A stretch of 64,000 bases of DNA from Rhodoferax sp. (lineage in GTDB: Bacteria; Pseudomonadota; Gammaproteobacteria; Burkholderiales; Burkholderiaceae_C). The translations under genes and the position numbers were made by a program. Location: assembly GCF_030697375.1 (NCBI RefSeq), contig NZ_JAUYQD010000009.1:1-64000 (forward strand). The letters are read 5' to 3'. The notes below the pieces were generated by a model. That model did not search any database and was not told the origin of the DNA. It saw only the letters and a program-made list of their open reading frames with translations. Of the stretch, positions 23,627 through 32,752 are shown piece after piece (position 1 is the first letter of the stretch; every line of letters begins with the position of its first letter).

Positions 23627-26600
23627 GAGCACACCCCGGTTGGGCTCACCGTCAGGCCCGTGGCTGGCTGCATCGCCTGTGCGCATCGTTGCGCCTTTGG
23701 GGCGGCGCCCTGCTGCTGTTCGCATTGCCATTCGCACCCGTGGTGCACGCCCGCAGCATTGTGCTCATTCCCGGTGATCAGGCCACACAGGCCATGGTGG
23801 CTGCGGTGAAATTGCTCAAGGCCGATCCCGTGCTGGAATCCCTGACGTTTCGCATCGTGCCGCAGTCGCTGCTGGACCCGACCGACCTCGTGGCGCTGGA
23901 AAAAGCGGACATTGTTTTTGCGCGTCACCTGGTCGGCGCAGTGGGGGAGCGAGTCACGTCTGCCATGCAGGCCGTTGCAGCACGGGGCCACCGTATCTAT
24001 GGCACAGGGCAAAACGAGGGTGCCTCGGCCAAGCTGGGGCTGCGTGAAGACCTGGCCTTGCGCGCCTATGCCGACGCGGGTGGTGCAGAGAATCTGGCCA
24101 ACATGGTCCGCTTCGCGTTGAAGCGCGACTACGGCTATGCCATCTCCGCTGCGCCGCCCCGTGCGCTGCCTCAGGTGGCGGCCTTGAACCACCGCACCGG
24201 GCAACTGTTCGAGACCTTTGAAGACTATGCCGCCAGCTACCTGGCGCAGCGCCTCCCCACGCCCGCCAATACGCCGGCCGGTGCCGCTGCAAGACCCTGG
24301 GTGGGCGTGGTGCTCAGCCGGGGGCAGGCCATCGACGGCTTGGGTGAAAACATCCAAGCCATCGCCGATGCGCTGGAACACCGTGGATTCAACGTGCTTC
24401 CGGTCTACGGTTTTCCCTCCACCGTGCCGGTAGAGCGCTTTTTTCTGGACAGCACCGGACGCCCCCATGTGGCAGCCGTCGTCGCACTGGCCATGAAGCT
24501 GGGTAACGTGCCCGACAAAATTATTCCGCTGCTGGAGCGCCTGAACGTTCCCTTGGTCAACGGGATTGTTCTGTACAAGGCCACGCACCAGGAATGGGAG
24601 AACTCCCCGCTTGGCCTGGACCACAACGAACGCAGCTGGCAAGTCGGGGGGCCGGAACTGGCGGGCATCGTCGCCCCCACCGTCGTGGCCAGCAAAGAGC
24701 GCCGCAAGGACAAAGACACCGGACTGGAGTACGTGGCCGAAGTCCCCATCCCGGAGCGTATAGGCCGCCTGGCGGACCGCGTTCGCAAACTGGTGGATTT
24801 GCGGGTGTTGCCACCACAGGACAAACGCATTGCCATCGTTTACTACAACCAGCCCGCAGGGGCTGAAAACGTGGGCGCTTCGTACCTCAATGTGCTGCCG
24901 CGCTCGCTGTGGCACATCGCCAAACGCCTCGAAGCGGAAGGCTACAACGCCCAAGGCCTGCCCCCCAGCGAAGCGGGCCTGTTCGACCGGCTTCACACCC
25001 ATGGCACCAACATAGCCGACAGCACGCCGGGCGCGCTGGCAGAGCGCGTGCGCAGCGGTGAGGCCCTGCTGCTGCCCATGGCGGACTACCGGCGCTGGTT
25101 TGATGCCCAGCCCAAGGCACTGCGCGACAGCATGGTCAAGTCCTGGGGCGAGCCGGAGAACTTCAAATCCATGGTCTGGCGCGACCCCCAGGGCAAGGCG
25201 TACTTTGTGTTTGCGGCACAGCGCTTTGGCAACCTGCTGTTTGCACCGCAACCGGTGCGCGGCTGGGGTGACGTTAAAAAGATGTACCACGACGTGACAC
25301 TGGCGCCCCACCACCAGTACCTGGCGTTTTACCTGTGGCTGCAAAAAGGCTTTCAGGCCCATGCCATGGTGCACGTGGGCACCCACGGCACCCATGAGTG
25401 GTTGCCCGGCAAGGAGGTAGGCTTCACACCCGCCGACCCCAGCGAGGCCATGGTGGGCGCTATTCCGCAGGTCTACCCTTACAGCGTCGATGTGGTGGGC
25501 GAAGGCTTGCAGGCCAAACGACGCGGCATGGCCACACTGATCTCGCACATGACGCCCCCGTTTGACAGCGCGGGCTTGAGCCCGGACTTGGTGAAGCTGC
25601 ACGGCCTGTTTGAAGACTATGGCGTGGCCAAGCAACAAAGCGAATCCGCAGCCGCCGCCACACTCCATGACATCAACCGCCAAGCTGGCAAGATGGGCTT
25701 GCTCAAAGATCTGGGCAGGCCAGCGCTGCACACCGCCGAAGACATTGAGGCTTTGCACGACTACCTGCACGACATCGAAGACACACAAACCCCGTTTGGC
25801 CTGCACACCTTTGGCGTGGCCCCATCAGAAGCCTTGCGCCGCAGCACGGCGGACGCCATGGTGGATCGCATGGGCGCCATGATGCCAGCCGAATTTGAGA
25901 AGCGCGTTGAAGCACTCTCAGAACGCATGGTAAGCAGCGCCAAGGCCGAGCTGGATGCCCTGGTGGCCGCCCTGGCGGGTCGCTACGTGGCCGCCGGGCC
26001 GGGCGGCGACCCCTTGCGAAGCCCTGCCTCCTTGCCCACGGGCAAGAACATCTATGGTTTTGACCCCTCCCGCATTCCGGCACCGGGCGTGTATGAGCAA
26101 GGCGCTGCGCTGGCAGAGACTTTGCTCAAAGACTACCGCCAACGCAAAGGCCAGTACCCCGACCGGCTGCTGTTTAACCTGTGGTCCGGGGAAACCATGC
26201 GCCATGGCGGCGTGCTGGAATCCCAAATACTGGCGCTGATGGGGGTGCGGCCCGTGTGGGACACGTTTGGCCGGATTGCCGATGTGGAGTTGATCCCGCG
26301 CACCCAGTTGGGCCGTCCGCGCGTGGACGTGGTCATCACCCCCTCCGGGCTGTACCGGGATTCCTTGCCCACGCTGATGCTCTTGCTGGACAAAGCCGTC
26401 AACATGGTCAAAGACCAGCCCGAGGCCGACAACCCAATACGTGCCCATGTGCTGGCCGCCCGCAAGGCCTTGGAAGACCGGGGCGTCCCGCCCGAACTGG
26501 CGGCACGCATGGCCGCCGTTCGCCTGTTCACCGACCCGCCGGGTGCGTACGGTACGGGGCTGGACAACGTGGTTCGGGCCAGCAACAGCTGGAGCCAGGA

Positions 26601-27660
26601 GGGGCAGATTGCCGATGTGTATTTCAAACGCATGGGGCATCTGTTTGGGCAAGGCTTTTGGGGGGATTCCCCCGGTGCAGGTGCTGCCAGCGGCGGTGAA
26701 GGTGCAGAACTCGCGGTGGATGTGTTCAAAATGGCCTTGAAGGATGTCAAAGCGGTGCTGCATTCGCGCGCCAGCAATCTCTACGGCACACTGGACAACG
26801 ACGACGTGTTCCAGTTTCTCGGTGGCGCGGCCCTGGCCGTGCGGCAGGTCAATGGCAGCACCCCCGAGACGCTGCTGGTCAACCTGGCCGATCTTTCCAG
26901 GACGCGCACAGAAACGCTGGACCAGTTCATGGGCCGTGAGATGCACACACGCTACCTCAACCCCAGTTGGATCAAAGCCATGCTGGGCGAAGGTTATGCC
27001 GGCGCGCGCTTTGTCATGCAAGTCACCGACAACCTTTGGGGCTGGCAAGTCACCGTGCCCGAGGCGGTGGACGGCGCCAAGTGGCAAGCCATGTTTGAGA
27101 CCTATGTGCAGGACAAGCACCAGCTCGACATCCGGCAAAAGTTCCGCGATGCCAAGAACATGCGGGCTTTTCAGGCCATGGTGGACCGCATGCTGGTCGC
27201 TGTGAACAAAGGCTACTGGAAAGCCGATGCCGTGACGGTCGCCGCACTGGAAGCCGCCAATCTGGAAGCCATTCAAGAGGCCGGTGTGGCCTGCGATGCC
27301 GACAGTTGCAGCAGCGAAAACATCACCCGGATGGCGCAAGCACAGGACCGTCAAGCCCTGCGGCAAGCCCAGGCGGGTTTTGGACTCGAACGTTCCAGTG
27401 CGCTGGCAACGGCCGTGGCCAAGGCGCCAGCGCAGGCGCTAGACCAACCCCGGCCGCCAGCCCCACGTCCGCTCCCAGCGCCTGAGGTGGTGCGTGGACA
27501 AGAAATGCGTGAAGTCAAAAAAGAACCGCATGCCGAGCAATTGGTCTGGATTTATGCGGGGCTGATCGCCCTGGCCGTGCTGGGTGGCATGGGCTACCAG
27601 GCCTGGCGCACACGGCGTGAATCCGGCGCCCGAACACCTCCTTCAACCCTCTCACAGTGA
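23623..27660 (+). CDS. exported, membrane-anchored CobN-like protein (HmuS-like)
   Basis: The track ORF starts inside the receptor gene. A TTG at 23623 overlapping the receptor stop (TTGA) gives about 1345 aa and a signal peptide (LRLWGGALLLFALPFAPVVH, cleavage near AR-S); a TTG at 23689 is an alternative. The body is CobN/BchH-like, with HVGTHGTHEWLPGKEVGF (about 584-601). A C-terminal transmembrane anchor (WIYAGLIALAVLGGMGYQAW, about 1308-1327) ends in a basic tail. Cytoplasmic cobaltochelatase CobN lacks both the signal and the anchor and needs CobS/CobT, which are absent here. This topology matches HmuS, a CobN homologue implicated in heme de-metalation. The reaction direction and the metal are inferred. 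Confidence 0.82.
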   Translation: MRAHPGWAHRQARGWLHRLCASLRLWGGALLLFALPFAPVVHARSIVLIPGDQATQAMVAAVKLLKADPVLESLTFRIVPQSLLDPTDLVALEKADIVFARHLVGAVGERVTSAMQAVAARGHRIYGTGQNEGASAKLGLREDLALRAYADAGGAENLANMVRFALKRDYGYAISAAPPRALPQVAALNHRTGQLFETFEDYAASYLAQRLPTPANTPAGAAARPWVGVVLSRGQAIDGLGENIQAIADALEHRGFNVLPVYGFPSTVPVERFFLDSTGRPHVAAVVALAMKLGNVPDKIIPLLERLNVPLVNGIVLYKATHQEWENSPLGLDHNERSWQVGGPELAGIVAPTVVASKERRKDKDTGLEYVAEVPIPERIGRLADRVRKLVDLRVLPPQDKRIAIVYYNQPAGAENVGASYLNVLPRSLWHIAKRLEAEGYNAQGLPPSEAGLFDRLHTHGTNIADSTPGALAERVRSGEALLLPMADYRRWFDAQPKALRDSMVKSWGEPENFKSMVWRDPQGKAYFVFAAQRFGNLLFAPQPVRGWGDVKKMYHDVTLAPHHQYLAFYLWLQKGFQAHAMVHVGTHGTHEWLPGKEVGFTPADPSEAMVGAIPQVYPYSVDVVGEGLQAKRRGMATLISHMTPPFDSAGLSPDLVKLHGLFEDYGVAKQQSESAAAATLHDINRQAGKMGLLKDLGRPALHTAEDIEALHDYLHDIEDTQTPFGLHTFGVAPSEALRRSTADAMVDRMGAMMPAEFEKRVEALSERMVSSAKAELDALVAALAGRYVAAGPGGDPLRSPASLPTGKNIYGFDPSRIPAPGVYEQGAALAETLLKDYRQRKGQYPDRLLFNLWSGETMRHGGVLESQILALMGVRPVWDTFGRIADVELIPRTQLGRPRVDVVITPSGLYRDSLPTLMLLLDKAVNMVKDQPEADNPIRAHVLAARKALEDRGVPPELAARMAAVRLFTDPPGAYGTGLDNVVRASNSWSQEGQIADVYFKRMGHLFGQGFWGDSPGAGAASGGEGAELAVDVFKMALKDVKAVLHSRASNLYGTLDNDDVFQFLGGAALAVRQVNGSTPETLLVNLADLSRTRTETLDQFMGREMHTRYLNPSWIKAMLGEGYAGARFVMQVTDNLWGWQVTVPEAVDGAKWQAMFETYVQDKHQLDIRQKFRDAKNMRAFQAMVDRMLVAVNKGYWKADAVTVAALEAANLEAIQEAGVACDADSCSSENITRMAQAQDRQALRQAQAGFGLERSSALATAVAKAPAQALDQPRPPAPRPLPAPEVVRGQEMREVKKEPHAEQLVWIYAGLIALAVLGGMGYQAWRTRRESGARTPPSTLSQ

Positions 27661-27669
27661 AAACGAAAA

Positions 27670-28203
27670 ATGAACAGCATTGAAAGCCTTTTGTACGAGA
27701 TATCCAAGTTCTTCCTCGCCCCGGTGCTCATCTTGCTGTGTGTGATGTTTGTTTATGCGCTGTTCTGCCTGGGCATGTTGCTGTTTGACCTGGCGTTGCG
27801 CGTGTTGCGTGGCCATGGCCGGCAACCCATTGCCCACTTTTTGCGCACCAAGCCCACCGCCACCCAGGACGATCTGGAACTGCAAGTACTGAAACAAATC
27901 GAGGTCCAGCGCATCGTCAGCCGTATTGCGCCCATGCTGGGCCTGGTTGCCACCATGATCCCCATGGGCCCGGCCTTGATATCGGTCTCGGCAGGCAATG
28001 CCCAGGGCATGGCACAGAATCTGGTCGTGGCCTTCTCGGCAGTCATCGTGGCGCTGTTGTCAGCCGCCATCACCTACGTCGTGCAATTGGTTCGCAAACG
28101 CTGGTTACTGGAAGAACTTGGCCTGGTGCTGGATCGCCGCGCGGACAGGCAAAACGCCGTGGGCACTGAAACCGTGCATCTGGCAGGAGCGCTACATGGC
28201 TGA
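27670..28203 (+). CDS. MotA/TolQ/ExbB-family membrane protein (HmuU-like)
   Basis: The 177-aa protein has an N-terminal transmembrane helix (LAPVLILLCVMFVYALFCLG), a cytoplasmic loop, and two closely spaced helices. The first of these helices carries the ExbB/TolQ signature region (RIAPMLGLVATMIPMGPALI), and the second is AFSAVIVALLSAAITYVVQL. Such proteins form proton channels that energise partners across the envelope. It follows the CobN-like gene by 9 bp and overlaps the DUF2149 gene by 8 bp, so it probably works with these rather than with a general TonB system. Confidence 0.82.
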   Translation: MNSIESLLYEISKFFLAPVLILLCVMFVYALFCLGMLLFDLALRVLRGHGRQPIAHFLRTKPTATQDDLELQVLKQIEVQRIVSRIAPMLGLVATMIPMGPALISVSAGNAQGMAQNLVVAFSAVIVALLSAAITYVVQLVRKRWLLEELGLVLDRRADRQNAVGTETVHLAGALHG

Positions 28204-28582
28204 ATCTGCTTTGCCGGCCATGCGCCGCCCCATGAACATCAACATTCTGGAGGACGACGATGGCGACGATCCGATTTTGAGCGTGGTGAACATCGTGGAC
28301 GTGTTCCTGGTGATCATCGCGGTGCTGCTGATCGCCGTGATTGAAAATCCGCTCAACCCCTTTGCAACGCAGGATGTCATCGTCATCAAGAATCCCGGCA
28401 AGCCCGACATGGGCATGGTGGTCAAAGAGGGCAATGAACTCAAGGAATACAAGTCTTCCGGGCAGATAGGCGAAGGACAAGGAGCCAAGGCCGGCACTGC
28501 CTACAGGCTAAAAAATGGCACCATGGTGTATGTACCTGAAACCGAGGGCCCCAGGCCCCAGAAGCCGGCAGGCCCATCCTGA
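28196..28582 (+). CDS. DUF2149-family protein (HmuV-like, ExbD-size)
   Basis: The start at 28196 (aggag site upstream) gives 128 aa: an acidic N-terminus (INILEDDDGDDPILSVVNIV), one transmembrane helix (VDVFLVIIAVLLIAVIENPL) and a soluble periplasmic tail. The DxDP-NxxD-F pattern before the helix is the DUF2149 hallmark and recalls ExbD/TolR. It probably partners the ExbB-like protein. It is the last gene of the receptor/CobN-like operon. Exact function unknown. Confidence 0.8.
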   Translation: MAESALPAMRRPMNINILEDDDGDDPILSVVNIVDVFLVIIAVLLIAVIENPLNPFATQDVIVIKNPGKPDMGMVVKEGNELKEYKSSGQIGEGQGAKAGTAYRLKNGTMVYVPETEGPRPQKPAGPS

Positions 28583-28735
28583 TGGCGCCCATGGAGAACC
28601 AAAGCCTATAATTCAACGCGCTATCGCCCGTCTAAGGGCGATGGAGCAAACGGACTACCCAAGTCGAAAGCACCGTAAGGTCTGACGGAAATCGAGTATC
28701 AGCCCCTCTCGCGCAGCACACACCACTGGCCTACC
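28583..28735. promoter_or_regulatory. upstream region of the UbiB-like gene with a perfect -10 hexamer and a hairpin
   Basis: TATAAT occurs at 28607-28612, but no good -35 sits at the right distance. Just downstream lies a 7-bp stem, ATCGCCC-gtctaa-GGGCGAT (28623-28642). The stem has no T-run, so it is not a standard terminator; it may be a leader structure. This is a tentative promoter for the UbiB-like gene. Confidence 0.35.
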
Positions 28736-30952
28736 GTGCCTCAGACCACTACCCCACGCAAACGCAAAGCCCCCCCGCAGGCGAACCGGCCCGTAAAAGC
28801 ACGCACGCGGGCACGGCAAACGCCAGTGGCGGATGCGCCTTCGCCGCAGGCGGAGCCGGGCCACGAAGCATCCAGCCCCACCACCACCCTGGGTGCGGTG
28901 CGCGCCGGGGGCATGCGGCTGCTGCGCGGCGCCAAGGACCTGGCCAAACAAACCGCACAGTTACCGGGCTCGACTGCCCGGGTGGCCGCTGCGTTTGTAC
29001 CTCTGACGCGCCTGCTGGGCGGAGAAACCCACATCACGGACGCCCAATTCAGCCGGGAAATCGACCGCATATTTGCCGCCCTGTACGAGCACCCGCTGAC
29101 CGAGCAAACCCGGCGCATCACCACCTACCTGCGTTCGCGCAATGTGCTGCCCAACGAGGGCTCCACCGAGAGCCTGATTCGCTACGTGGTAAATGAGTCG
29201 GTGTCGCGCTCGCCGATTCCGGTGCCGCAGCAGATCATTGATGAGTTCTGGACCTTTTTCCATGAACTGATGTCCGACCCCGAGCTACGCGGCCTGGCCG
29301 ACCTGGGGCTGGACATCACGCGCCTGCTCCTCAAAACCTACGAGCCCCTGTTGGTGGAGGTGATCAACGAGCTGAAGGATATTTTTTACTCCAACCAGAA
29401 CCGCATGGACGCATTGCTGCGCCGGGTTCAGGTGGTGCGCAGCGACCTGCAGATCATCCGCCGCCAGATCAAGGCGCTGCGCTACATCCGGCCCTTTTTT
29501 CAGGCCGACCCCAAGGACTACCGTGCCCAGGCCCAGATCGTGGCGCAAATGGTGCGCGAGTTCGGCCCTTTCTTCATCAAGATGGCCCAGGTGGCGGCGG
29601 CCACCGCCGACTTTTTGCCCGAGGAAATTGCCCGGGAGCTGGCGGTTTTTCAGGAAGACGTGCCGCCCATGTCGGCGCAGGAGGCCAGAGCCGCCCTGAT
29701 GGACAGTTTTGGCCGACCGCCGGAAGAGATCTACTTCGGCTTTGATGCGGAGCATCCCATCAAATCGGGCTCCATCGGCTCGGTCTACCTGGCCAAAAAG
29801 CCGGTCATGATCCGTGACGTGGAGCACCTGATTCCGGTCATCATCAAAATCGGGCGGCACAACCTGGACCGCGAATTCCTGATGGGCAAAACCTCCATCG
29901 GGCTGATGCTGGTATCCAGCCAGTACTGGGCACCGCACAGCAAACTGACGCCTTTTTTGAAGGCGATGACGGAACAGATTGACGGTTTCATCGAAGGTTT
30001 TCGCGGTGAACTGCAGTTTGAGCGCGAGGCCCAGGTGCAAGCCAGCTTTTCGCGACGGGCCCAGAACAGCCAAATCTGGCGCGTGCCCGAGGTCTACAAG
30101 GCCACGGAACGCGTGATCGAAATGGAATACGTTGAAGGCGCAGTGAACATCTCCCGCGCCGCCCAGCACTTCAAGCCCCGCGACCCGATTGCGTACCGGC
30201 GCGATCTGGCCAAGAAATTTTTGTTCACCATCCTCAGCCAGATTTTTGTCTTTCAGGAGGTCCATGGTGACCTGCACCCCGGCAATGTGATGGTCGACAA
30301 GGACAGCCGCCTGCACCTGATCGACTGGGGCAACACCATCCAGCTGGCGGGCAAAATGCTGCCCGTGCTCAATTACCTGAAAGGGGCGCTGGTGGCCAAC
30401 CCCGACATGCTGACCGACTCCCTGATCGCCATCTGCACCGACCCCGAGGCCGCCAAGGCCCGGCGCACCGAAATCCGTGAAGCGCTGGTGCGCACCCTGG
30501 ACAAAAAGAACATCCGCCCTCTGTCATATGACTTTGCCTGGATGCTGTACCAGGAAGGCCCCGAAGGCTGGCTCAAACGGGCCAATACGCTGATGCACCT
30601 GATGTCCAACACGCAGCAACTGGGGCTGGTGGTTCGGGGCGAATACCTGCACCTGTCGCGCTCCTTCGTGGCCATGGTCGCCACCCTGGGCAGCCTGTAC
30701 GACGGCGTGCCGCGTTACCGGGCACTGGCCGATATTCTGATCACCATCAACAGCTTTCCGGCGCGTTTGCTGCAGGACTTTTTGCGCAGCAAGAAAACGG
30801 AGATTCGCCACATGGCGGGTGCACTGGCACGCCGGGCGGTGTTCGCCGCCCCCAAAGCTGCCAAACCAGCGTCACCAACGGCAGCCAAAACACCCGCAGC
30901 GCCCGCCCGCCGCACGCCATCCAAGCGCCGGGCAACGGTGCAAAAAATTTGA
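28736..30952 (+). CDS. ABC1/AarF/UbiB-family atypical kinase
   Basis: The protein has 738 aa from a GTG start, with a basic Ala/Pro-rich N-terminal tail (1-55) and a similar C-terminal tail (700-738). The kinase-like core contains the KxGQ-equivalent FIKMAQ (K282-Q285), the nucleotide loop IKSGSIGSVYLAKK (343-), the catalytic HGDLHPGN (510-517) and the metal-binding IDWGN. In most UbiB/COQ8 proteins the loop is Ala-rich and KxGQ has Gly; here they read KSGS and KMAQ. The highly charged tails and the position next to a STAS gene argue against the usual ubiquinone role. Substrate unknown. Confidence 0.8.
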   Translation: MPQTTTPRKRKAPPQANRPVKARTRARQTPVADAPSPQAEPGHEASSPTTTLGAVRAGGMRLLRGAKDLAKQTAQLPGSTARVAAAFVPLTRLLGGETHITDAQFSREIDRIFAALYEHPLTEQTRRITTYLRSRNVLPNEGSTESLIRYVVNESVSRSPIPVPQQIIDEFWTFFHELMSDPELRGLADLGLDITRLLLKTYEPLLVEVINELKDIFYSNQNRMDALLRRVQVVRSDLQIIRRQIKALRYIRPFFQADPKDYRAQAQIVAQMVREFGPFFIKMAQVAAATADFLPEEIARELAVFQEDVPPMSAQEARAALMDSFGRPPEEIYFGFDAEHPIKSGSIGSVYLAKKPVMIRDVEHLIPVIIKIGRHNLDREFLMGKTSIGLMLVSSQYWAPHSKLTPFLKAMTEQIDGFIEGFRGELQFEREAQVQASFSRRAQNSQIWRVPEVYKATERVIEMEYVEGAVNISRAAQHFKPRDPIAYRRDLAKKFLFTILSQIFVFQEVHGDLHPGNVMVDKDSRLHLIDWGNTIQLAGKMLPVLNYLKGALVANPDMLTDSLIAICTDPEAAKARRTEIREALVRTLDKKNIRPLSYDFAWMLYQEGPEGWLKRANTLMHLMSNTQQLGLVVRGEYLHLSRSFVAMVATLGSLYDGVPRYRALADILITINSFPARLLQDFLRSKKTEIRHMAGALARRAVFAAPKAAKPASPTAAKTPAAPARRTPSKRRATVQKI

Positions 30953-30953
30953 T

Positions 30954-32684
30954 TTATTTGGAGCGCAAGATGATCCGGGCATGGTCGTTGATGCCCATCA
31001 CGCTGAAAAACGCCGCCACCAGACGTGGCACGTCAAAGAACTGAACCTGGCACCCCTGCGATTCCTGCTCGGCCACCCAGTTGAGGATGCTTCCTGCGGC
31101 TGAAAAGTCGACACGAATCAGTTTGGCACACGAAATCACAAGGGTATCGTGCTCCTTCAATCCCCGCTGAAGCCGGTTCAGCGCCTCCACCGCGTCACCC
31201 AGCACCTGCCCGGTCAGCTCGACCACCGCCTCAAGGGGTTCGAAATCCATTTCCTCCAAAGGCGTATCTACCCGGGGCTGGGTGGCATGCACCCGTTCGC
31301 ACACACAGTCACATCGTGCGTCGGCCCAGGCGGGCGGAGACACCTCGTAAAGCAAGCAAAAATCCATCGCCACTGCCTCAAACGCGTCCTGCAATTTCAG
31401 GATGCGCAAGGCGTCGAGCCGAACACGCCACCAAATAGGGTCCACCCTTTTGTCTGCTGCGGGTGTCGCGATTTTTAATGTTTTTTCGAGGGCTTCCTCT
31501 CCGGAAAAATACAGCTGAAGGGGTTGCACACACCACTGGCCGAACAGGCCTTCCAACTCCTTGACCGCATCAGGCTGAATCAACTTGAGCGAATGCCAAT
31601 TCAAATGTAGGGGCGCCTTGTTGTTCAACTGTGTGGCACGCAAGGTCTGTATGGCAGCCAGGTCAAGCGCTGCCGGGCACTCCCATACGCGCGCTCCGCT
31701 GGGACCAGTCAACGTGGCGGTGTCCGGCGCTGCGGCCACCGTTTTGTTGGCAAGCAGCTCGGGAGTGGAAAACCACTCGGGCGGGGAACGCCCAAAACGC
31801 TGGGCATAGTCCATGGCGACCACATCAAAACTGGCCTGCTGGCCGGTGGCGCGGTACAAATCGAACAGGGCTGCGGCACATCCGGCGGCAGACTCGGATT
31901 GCTCCGTATCCGCCTGCAGCATGGCCAGCAAAATCCCCTCGGCCCCCTCTTCATCGCCATCGGCAAATCGGATGGCGGCCTCCTGTAAGTCCGGGTCCCC
32001 CAGGCCCTGCCCCAATTCGACCGACATCAACTTGGAATTGGAAAACCCACTGATGCCCGCCTCAAAACTGCTGTGTCGCGAATTTCGGAATGCCGTGACC
32101 TGCGGTGGTACCTGCGGTGGAGGTGCATTTGCGGGTCCCAGGTCGGTGGGTACAAGCAAATCCATTTGGGTGGATTCCGCCTCTGCGCCGTGCAATGGGT
32201 CTCCTGCGGGGTCGGTTGCGGGCACATGAATCGGGGCATAGGCTGTGGTGCGCACCGGCGCGGCCGAAGCAAGAACCGGTTTGGGATGGGCAGGCGCAGG
32301 CCCCCTTGGGGCGGCAGCATCACTTTGCTTGAGTTCAAACCAGTGCCGGGACAGTTGGGCTTCAATGGCATCAATTTTCTTGACCGTCAGTGCCCGCTCT
32401 TCCGGGTTGAACCCCACACTGCTCTGGAACTCCACCCGTTGACCGGCGACATAGCGCCCCGTCAAAGGGCCATCGTTGCGCAGTTTGCGCAAATGGTTGA
32501 ATTCCCGCCGCCGAATGGCATCGTCCTGGCGCTTGCGTTCAATTCGCTCTTTAAGCGCCAATTTGTTGAATTCACTCTCCCGCCCCATGGCAGACACCTC
32601 GGAATCGAGCGTGTCCTGTGCTGGCCTGCGGATCAGCTTGACCATTCTGGCCAGCAATCCGTTGTTGTTATCTTTTGTCACCAT
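30954..32684 (-). CDS. STAS-domain protein of unknown function, 576 aa
   Basis: The N-terminus is highly charged and helical (KERIERKRQDDAIRRREFNH), followed by a Pro/Ala-rich linker (about 120-205). A helical middle section has tetratricopeptide-like content (FADGDEEGAEGILLAMLQAD). The C-terminal STAS-type fold (about 480-576, with DTLVISCAKLIRVDFSAAGS) recalls anti-sigma-factor antagonists, but no phosphorylatable Ser in the classic D-S-G context is clear. A second STAS-like segment may lie at 330-400. It converges on the UbiB-like gene with a 1-bp gap. It is probably cytoplasmic; its role is unknown. Confidence 0.62.
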   Translation of the reverse strand: MVTKDNNNGLLARMVKLIRRPAQDTLDSEVSAMGRESEFNKLALKERIERKRQDDAIRRREFNHLRKLRNDGPLTGRYVAGQRVEFQSSVGFNPEERALTVKKIDAIEAQLSRHWFELKQSDAAAPRGPAPAHPKPVLASAAPVRTTAYAPIHVPATDPAGDPLHGAEAESTQMDLLVPTDLGPANAPPPQVPPQVTAFRNSRHSSFEAGISGFSNSKLMSVELGQGLGDPDLQEAAIRFADGDEEGAEGILLAMLQADTEQSESAAGCAAALFDLYRATGQQASFDVVAMDYAQRFGRSPPEWFSTPELLANKTVAAAPDTATLTGPSGARVWECPAALDLAAIQTLRATQLNNKAPLHLNWHSLKLIQPDAVKELEGLFGQWCVQPLQLYFSGEEALEKTLKIATPAADKRVDPIWWRVRLDALRILKLQDAFEAVAMDFCLLYEVSPPAWADARCDCVCERVHATQPRVDTPLEEMDFEPLEAVVELTGQVLGDAVEALNRLQRGLKEHDTLVISCAKLIRVDFSAAGSILNWVAEQESQGCQVQFFDVPRLVAAFFSVMGINDHARIILRSK

Positions 32685-32752
32685 GGTTTAGTCTACCGCG
32701 CGCAAGGCAGTTTGGGGCCCAAGTCACCGAAGGTGTAACACTCTGTAACCAT

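Noticed and set aside
23566-25806. 746-aa ORF antisense to the receptor and CobN-like genes
   Set aside because: It covers two convincing genes and shows the His/Gln/Gly-rich composition of an antisense shadow.
28623-28642. Hairpin considered as rho-independent terminator after the DUF2149 gene
   Set aside because: There is no T-run after the stem, and a TATAAT hexamer just upstream suggests a leader of the next gene instead.
32290-32330. CCCCCTTGGGGCGGC in the STAS gene as another copy of the GC-rich palindrome
   Set aside because: Only the centre is similar and the flanks do not match the element at 35837. It lies in a Pro/Ala-rich linker where such sequence arises easily.
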